Source: Siphonodentalium dalli
Taxonomy: Eukaryota > Mollusca > Scaphopoda > Gadilida > Siphonodentaliidae
Assembly (NCBI GenBank): GCA_032622095.1
Contig: CP136066.1
Location: 48,150,911 to 48,214,910 of the forward strand
Length of the DNA stretch: 64,000 nt
Direction: 5' to 3'
Shown: positions 58,161 through 64,000 of the stretch, piece by piece
Layout of the letters: each line of letters opens with the position of its first letter
Numbering within the stretch: position 1 is the stretch's first letter
Notes under the pieces: generated by a model
The model's input: the letters and a program-made list of their open reading frames with translations, nothing else
The model's database searches: none
What the model was told of the DNA's origin: nothing
Translations under genes and position numbers: made by a program

Positions 58161-58512
58161 ATGTCGAATATTTAAAATGTTTTACTTCTTGGCCGCCATG
58201 TTTAATGAGTCTGGCGTCGATAAGAACCATCGATAACAACCGGACAATTGTTTCGAAGTTCCTCTGAGCAGAACTTAAAATTTTTGACTTTTCGGCGGCC
58301 GTTTTGGTAGCCATCTTCAAATGTCGAATCGTTCTGTGCTACACACACCTTTCAAAACATATTGGTTGCAATCAGTGGTGTATATTGGTGCCGAGTTCGG
58401 GTTTGTCTTGTGGGTTTTCATGATTAACTACTTATTTGTGATATCCATTATTATCGGCGGCCATGTTGGACGCCATCTTGAATTCTCGATTTTCCCCAAA
58501 GCGGATTTTGGA
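58161..58512. repeat. GGCGGCCATGTTGG-type diverged repeats
   Basis: TTGGCCGCCATGTTTAATG, CGGCGGCCGTTTTGGTAGCC and GGCGGCCATGTTGGACGCC recur about 95 and 170 bp apart, each followed by ATCTTGAA or ATCTTCAA type text. Similar wording (CCAAGATGGC-GC-GGCGGCCAT) occurs in the element at 12859-13497. Confidence 0.5.
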
Positions 58513-58935
58513 TATGTTGTAAAAATTATTTCTTTAAACTGTCAAGATTTGAAACCGTCCATAGAATGTCTTCAAGATACAAAATTTAGAAAAGAATTGG
58601 GAAAAAGTATTTAAACCGAATGGGGCTTTAAACAGAAATAGCATCTTTCAAATCAAATGCTCGCGGCGTAGCAATTATGTTCAATAACAATTTAGATTTC
58701 CATATACACGAGTCTGCGAAAGATACTGGCGGCGACTATATCATTTCGGATATCACCATTGAAAATGTGATGACTTAGTTTGGCGAATATTTATGGATCA
58801 ATTGACGATAATAAAGAATTTTACTATAGCCTGACAAAAGCGCTTATTAAAATGGGCAATACTCAAATTGGAATATGCGGTGATTATAGTTTAGTTCAAA
58901 ATCAAACATCCGATAGCTTTAACATCATCTAAAGG
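58513..58935 (+). pseudogene. L1/Tx1-like endonuclease relic
   Basis: Frame pieces read VVKIISLNCQDL and CLQDTKFRKELGKS. After a stop comes SNARGVAIMFNNNLDFHIH then GGDYIISDITIEN. After a frameshift near 58775 comes LANIYGSIDDNKEFYYSL then MGNTQIGICGDYSLVQN. These follow the order of L1-type AP endonucleases: LN-Q start, Q(E/D)T, S-RGVAI-F, N-YGP, GD(F/W)N. The catalytic Glu of QET is Asp and the Asn of GDFN is Ser, so it is inactive as well as broken. Confidence 0.75.
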
Positions 58936-58999
58936 TACTCAGACTTGCAGTTTGCTTGTTCAACACTTGCTTTGTTCCCCATGCAGATTACCAGCCGCT

Positions 59000-59400
59000 A
59001 ATGGCTGCCCTCATGTGATCAAATGTCACGCATGTTTCGTTCATTTATTTCTATCAGATTTATGGCCCTTGTTTGACTTAGAAATTTGTGAATTGTTGTA
59101 TCCGTACCAACATATCACCCTGATACTAGGGTATTCATTGTCGGATTTCGTTGTCTTTTGACATGGTGATAGCACAGGTTGTGGAGAAGGATACACATAT
59201 ACTACGATTTCGTCAATAATGTTTACCAGAGTTACGGCCCTTGTTTAATTGGGTATTGTTGAATATTGTATCCGAAAGAACATTTCACTTGTAACTCTGT
59301 CACAGTTCATCGGATTTGAATGTTCTTTGGTGTGGTGGTAGCACAGGTAGACAGAAGGTCACATGGATCATCAGTTTATGGGGGAGGATACCCGCTTCTT
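59000..59400. repeat. Two diverged tandem units of ~190 bp
   Basis: ATGGCCCTTGTTTGACTT and ACGGCCCTTGTTTAATTG begin units near 59062 and 59235. Both contain TTGTATCCG-A, TCGGATTT and GGTG-TAGCACAGG. Confidence 0.7.
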
Positions 59401-60312
59401 GGAATTAGAAAAGTTTTCATTCATACAAATATTTAGAATTGGCCACACTCAAAACTGACATATAGTTCTCATGAAAATAGCATCGCAGTTGGACTAGTCT
59501 ATGGGATTGAAACGCCACATAAATCCGTTCGCATAGGCAAGGTAATCAACGTTCAATAAAGTTAAAAAAATTATAATGTATTTCATCTCTCAGGAGAGGA
59601 CTCAAAACGCGGAAACAAGTAAACACCGCAGTGGTTTGATCACAATCTAATAGAAATATAATATTCTGCAACGTAATGATAAAGATGTTATCCATTCTAG
59701 AATATCAAGCTGCTACCTTCGTATCTGGAACATATTATGAATAATACAAGTATATGGATTGTCTCTTGTTGCGCGTCGCTTGTCAATACGCAGATGAAAT
59801 GGGTCTGCATCGATGACTTCAACATTATATTATCAAATACTTCAATCAAATATATATTATTCAATATTTTTGAATGAAAATAAACAGACTGTCGTGTTTC
59901 AACCCCCACGATAGCTGCAGGACAGGTTCAGCTATTAACACTGAAAGATATGCTATATGATTGTTACCACGACAGTGGCCATTGTCATGTTATCTTCTGA
60001 AATTAGAAATTACACAGCACGGGCAAGAATAACGCATTTACTTCATGATTTCGACATATTTGCAACACTAACAAGCTCGAGTAATATATTCTAACAGTTT
60101 GCGGTGCATCCGGGCTTGCTCTTCCAGTTGATATGCTGGTAGCGGTTTTGAAAACAGTTGTGACGGTTATTAAATCCATCCTGCCATGCCTATATGTCCT
60201 GGGGTCACATGTATAAATATCTCATTTGTATATTTATCCTGTGATTTATAATTATTGTACATAATTCTCTGTTTCTCAATATCCGCTACACGATTGAGTT
60301 GGATGTGAGAGT
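59401..60312. other. No recognised feature
   Basis: AT-rich; short open frames lack motifs and no repeat partner was recognised. Confidence 0.4.
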
Positions 60313-61905
60313 AAGGTACAATCCACACCGGGCGCGAGAGCGCGATTTTTACGGCCGTTTTCTGTCGTCGGTAGCGGCTCAAAGCGCGCGATTTTTATAT
60401 CCACACCGAAAGCGTCTGTATCGCTTCGTCGCGCGCGACGGGTTGGTAGATAATCGTTCGAGTGCATCATTTACAGGCAGGTCACAAATACAATGTACAC
60501 TCTTATAACTAATGTGTAGAAACGATTACACATCAAATGTGTAAACCCGGCTAATACACATAGCAACGTGTAGTTTTACATACTAATACATTGACCAAGT
60601 GCCGTTCTACACATAATGTGTATATTTTGTTACACACAATTGTGTAAGAACGTAGAGCATGCGCAATGAGGTGCATTCAGTTTCATAGTCTGCTACGTGA
60701 CGGCCATATTGTTTGAGTCTATTTTTTGGAATACAAACTACAGCGATCGTATAGACAAGGATGTAAGTTCAGAATTCCAATTTGTGGGTTTAGTATTAAT
60801 AGTATATAAGGATTTATTTGTTAAAACTTTCATGGCGATTACTGTCCTTAGACTCTTGTTATGATTGTTGTAATAATACTAATATTATGCAATCACGCCT
60901 CGACCCTGGTTTGTTCATTCAAAGCAAAAACTCACAGTACAGAACAAAATACTACATACCACTATGCGCCATGAAAGTTTTAACATATAACTCTGCATAT
61001 ATCTTTAATACTATACCCACAGGTTGGACTAATGAACTTGCATTTCTTGTCTACGAACTGTGTGTGTAAGAACCTACACAAAATGTGTAAGGGATATGTG
61101 TTGATTTTATACACACAGTTGTGTATAAATGTGTAAAAATTTACTCATTATTGTGTAAAAATTGTTACACAATTTGTGTACGAATATGAAACTACACATA
61201 TACTACACAAATATGTTTAAGATCAAAATTGAATAATGATTGTGTAGCAGGGCTACACATTTTGTGTAGAAAACCTACACATTAGTCATAAGAGTGTACA
61301 TGGACATTTACGTGTATAGCAAATTCTAATTAAAATGTACATGCACATTGTATTTGCGACTTGCTGTAAATGATGAATTGTCAATATAGTATGTCAAGTG
61401 GAATGGTGCACGGGCTTCTTAAATTCTCATTCTAAAATAAATTCCAGTTTGTTTAGTTTTTTTTATCGGGGGGGGGGGAAATTGTAGGCAAAGTGACTTT
61501 ACAAGCTTGGAATGGATTGGAACCAAAATTAACCAGACGATCATGTTATTACGTCGAGCTCTTGCCAGGCATTTTCTCTTCTCATCTATCCTTTCACTTC
61601 AGTTATCAGCATAGTCGCTTAAGTTCTCTACCACCTTTGTTATCGCGACGACGAATGAATGTGTCGCATTCAGATAGGAGGAATACGCACGTATAAATAT
61701 CCTATTTAACAGCGACCCAATTATCCCGCTGGTTTGCCACACAGCGAGAAATCGACGAAGCATAAAATAACTGCTGTGATCGCCTCGTTGTCAGCGATTC
61801 AGTCGCTTGCGGTGTGAATATAAAAATCGCGCGCTTTGAACTGCTACGGACGACAGAAAAACGGCCGTTATAATCGCGCGCTCGCGTCCGGTGTGAATTG
61901 ACCTT
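60313..61905. mobile_element. DNA transposon relic with CG-rich inverted ends
   Basis: AAGGTACAATCCACACCGGG, then CGAGAGCGCGATTTTTA, ACGGCCGTTTTCTGTCGTC and AAAGCGCGCGATTTTTATAT at the left mirror the same series inverted at 61790-61905. CATCATTTACAG-CAGGTC and CAAATACAATGT continue the pairing inward (60465-60495 with 61345-61380). The ends are unusually CG-rich for this window. No transposase recognised. Confidence 0.7.
60495..61299. mobile_element. Nested MITE with ACACAT/ATGTGTA boxes
   Basis: GTACACTCTTATAACTAATG and TGTAG at the left mirror CTACACATTAGTCATAAGAG and TGTAC at the right. TGTGTA or TACACA occurs over fifteen times in the outer 150-220 bp on each side. It sits within the larger element at 60313-61905. 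Confidence 0.75.
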
Positions 61906-62548
61906 TAAGCATATCTGGATTCATTGACGAGTTCGGCCGAATTATGGTCTCTGGTCTGGACCAGGTTTTTTTCCGAATTTAAAGAGAGCGTTTCGTGATT
62001 ATACAATTTAATAAATTCACAATTGCTATCTGCGATTTAAAATTAGGCATATACAGCAAGTATGACTCAGTGCGATATAATGACACATGTTTAGGGCGAA
62101 ATTGGAACTCCCCGTTCAAGATAACTGTTAAAATGGCAGTCGTAAATGGAAAATTTGACTTGTTTTCACTAATATCTTCTAGACCAGTTTCTTCTGTATG
62201 GAACTGGTTTGGAAATGTGACATTATTTTGTATTAGTCATGTTAACTGGTTACTGGAACAATGAAATACGCCATTCTTGGGAACACAGCCCCTTCCGATC
62301 CCTCAATAATTTGATTTCACAGAACGCTGTATGACATTTCATCAAAAGTCACCATTTGGGATTCCAGTCATATTTCAACAAGAAATTAGCAGTACTGTGC
62401 ACAATAAGTGAGGCATATCATTACTTATGAATATTTCAACTCAATGGAACCAAAATGGTCACTTTGGCTTAAAATGGCTGTCAAAATGGCGACCAAAATA
62501 TGGAAAATGGTAAATAATATCCCGCCATGCAATGCAGTCGCTTAAAAT
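61906..62548. other. No recognised feature
   Basis: Contains an 89-codon frame (61995-62264) without a known motif, and CAAAATGG-CA-TTTGG text repeated near 62450-62500. Confidence 0.35.
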
Positions 62549-63195
62549 GTGTGGACGATGAATATAATTGGCTGTTCTGTCATATGTCTATTATATATTT
62601 TGGGAAATCTGTCTGTGTGTGTGTGTGTGTGTCTGTTCGCGATGGACTCGAAAACGACCAAACCGATTTCGACGAAACTTGGTATGTGGGGGTACTTTCG
62701 GCCGGGGAGTGGCACGGGCCTATTAATTTGCCCGTGCGACGTGACCTTGACCTTGAAATCGGGTCATTTCAAGGTCGAACGCCCGAGTATCACGGGATTT
62801 CCATGAAAATTAGTGTCTGGGGATACTTTCGTATGGGGAGTGTCGTAGGCCTATTCGTTTGCCCGTGCGGCGTGACCTTTACCTTGAAATCGGGTCAATT
62901 CAAGGTCAAATCGCGAATTTTGATGGGATTTCGACGAAATTTTATAAATCGTGACCCCGACCTGACCTTGACCTTCAAAATGATCAATCCAAGGTCAAAT
63001 CGGGTAAAACCGGATGGATTTAAACGGGTACTTTTGTCGGGTACTTTTGTCCGGGCAGTGTTTGCCTGTTTGGGACGGGTCAAATCGTTACCCCACCTGA
63101 CCTTGACCTTCAAAATGGACAATTCAAGGTCAAATCGCGCAATTCGCCGAAAAGCAGAGGGGAAACAGCCCGGACGAAGTCGGGTCCACCTGCTA
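62549..63195 (+). mobile_element. Helitron-like element with 3' hairpin and CTAGT
   Basis: It starts near a (TG)n tract then TTCGCGATGGACTCGAAAAC. Its body is about three diverged units with GTGACCTTGACCTTGAAATC and TTCAAGGTCAAATCG. It ends GCCCGGACGAAGTCGGGT (stem CCCGGAC/GTC-GGG), then CCACCTG and CTAGT, as Helitron 3' ends do (hairpin, short gap, CTRRT). A 238-codon frame spans it but is repeat translation. No Rep/helicase, so non-autonomous. Confidence 0.65.
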
Positions 63196-64000
63196 GTACA
63201 TATATATAATGTACATACACACCCCACCAATGCCATTATATAATCACTCCATGCAAGTATACATCGACACCTCATCATTGAGCAAACATACCTTCTAGAT
63301 ATAACAATACAACGCGCAGCACATCGCCATTGGCCATACACACACTACATGTATACCTTTTCTTCACATCCATGACCATATACCAACTCAAGATACACAC
63401 ACACCCCACGCATGACCATCGAGTCAAATTCAGTCAATCCAGGAATCCATAACATCTCACCATAGGATATAACAATACCTCATACGGCCATTCGAACACT
63501 CCAGATTTGCATATACATCTCGCTAATGATAATCCAACCACTCGCCGTATAGTCACACACCCATCCATGATCATACAGCTACTCTCTGTATACCTATCCA
63601 TCTACCAATGGCAATACAGCCACGGCAGAGATGTATATAAATCACATATATATCCATGACCACAAGGGCGCTTCATATATACCCACACGCCGCCAATGAC
63701 CATACAGCTATACTCCAGGTATGCATATACTAGTACACTTCAACAATCATGACCGTACCGTCATTCCATTTACACCTATATACATGCACATACATTACAA
63801 CCATTCCCTATTTATTCATACACCCACAGTCCCACACACGATCAAGCAGCCAACATATGTATGCATATACACCTATCCATGACAATAGTCAAGTACGGAT
63901 GAATATCCCACACATGACCATACAGTCACTATATATATACATAAACAACACACATATCAGCATACAGCTGCTATCATTATACCCCCACACAACTTCAGTA
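63196..64000. repeat. Degenerate minisatellite, same family as 49020-50600
   Basis: CATGACCATA with AGTCACTC or CAGCCACTC and TGTATACCTAT or ATATACA phrases recurs about every 55-65 bp to the window end. It begins directly after the Helitron CTAGT. Confidence 0.8.

Noticed and set aside
62527-63243. 238-codon open frame
   Set aside because: It runs through (TG)n and three repeat units of a Helitron-like element and has no conserved domain; the length comes from CG-rich repeat composition.
62895-63341. 148-codon minus-strand frame
   Set aside because: Antisense of the same repeat units; reads only their complements (DLEL-ILKVKVR).

Overview
The window looks like non-coding-rich DNA from an invertebrate animal, most likely a lophotrochozoan and quite possibly a bivalve mollusc. 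This is a judgement from style, not a database match. The DNA is AT-rich, real coding pieces are short exons with GT/AG borders on the minus strand, and most of the 64 kb is repeats. Several repeats carry (GGAC)n tracts followed by a hairpin, and others are 150-bp degenerate repeats starting TTATGGCCCTGG; both styles are common in mollusc genomes. No tRNA, rRNA, CRISPR array or bacterial-style operon was seen.

Host genes. Two are supported, both on the minus strand. (1) A SET-domain (KMT5A/SETD8-like) methyltransferase gene has three compatible exons at 22613-22553, 14723-14589 and 13635-13478. The last exon loses the final SET motif exactly where a repeat begins, so the copy may be inactive or may end in repeat-derived residues. 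(2) An EGF-repeat protein gene has two phase 1-1 EGF exons at 46907-46794 and 45549-45439. A further small cysteine-containing exon candidate lies at 55955-55886.

Mobile elements, left to right. Positions 1-6200 hold a Helitron-like fragment, tandem copies and an inverted-repeat family. Positions 6570-9843 hold a large non-autonomous Helentron/HINE-like element made of tandem repeats. Positions 11246-13497 hold three short DNA elements. Positions 17000-21030, in an intron of the SET gene, hold a three-deep nest: a minus-strand LINE split by a hAT-like element, itself split by a second copy of the 6570-9843 element. Positions 21986-26000 hold a TTAA MITE and a 2.8-kb terminal-inverted-repeat transposon with reiterated GTCACGTGTGTTAC boxes, which contains a PIF/Harbinger-like MITE. 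Positions 26300-33000 hold a composite inverted structure bounded by reiterated TCTCGAGAT palindromes, with a second hAT copy inside. Positions 37973-41351 hold an almost perfect A-B-C-A'-B duplication with 56-bp repeats at its joints. Positions 42100-44558 hold a LINE fragment, a (TA)n tract and a 5'-truncated Penelope-like element with RT and GIY-YIG domains. Positions 47390-52765 hold a 5.4-kb element with ~1.5-kb inverted arms around a degenerate minisatellite. Positions 56108-57196 hold a 20-unit, 55-bp minisatellite ending at a TTAA MITE. Positions 58513-58935 hold an L1-like endonuclease relic. Positions 60313-61905 hold two nested inverted-repeat elements. Positions 62549-64000 hold a Helitron 3' end followed by the same minisatellite family seen at 49-50.6 kb.

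The genes do not form a functional unit. The window reads as two sparse host genes whose introns and flanks have been filled repeatedly by transposons. The insertion order can be reconstructed at several points because interrupted reading frames or target duplications are still visible.
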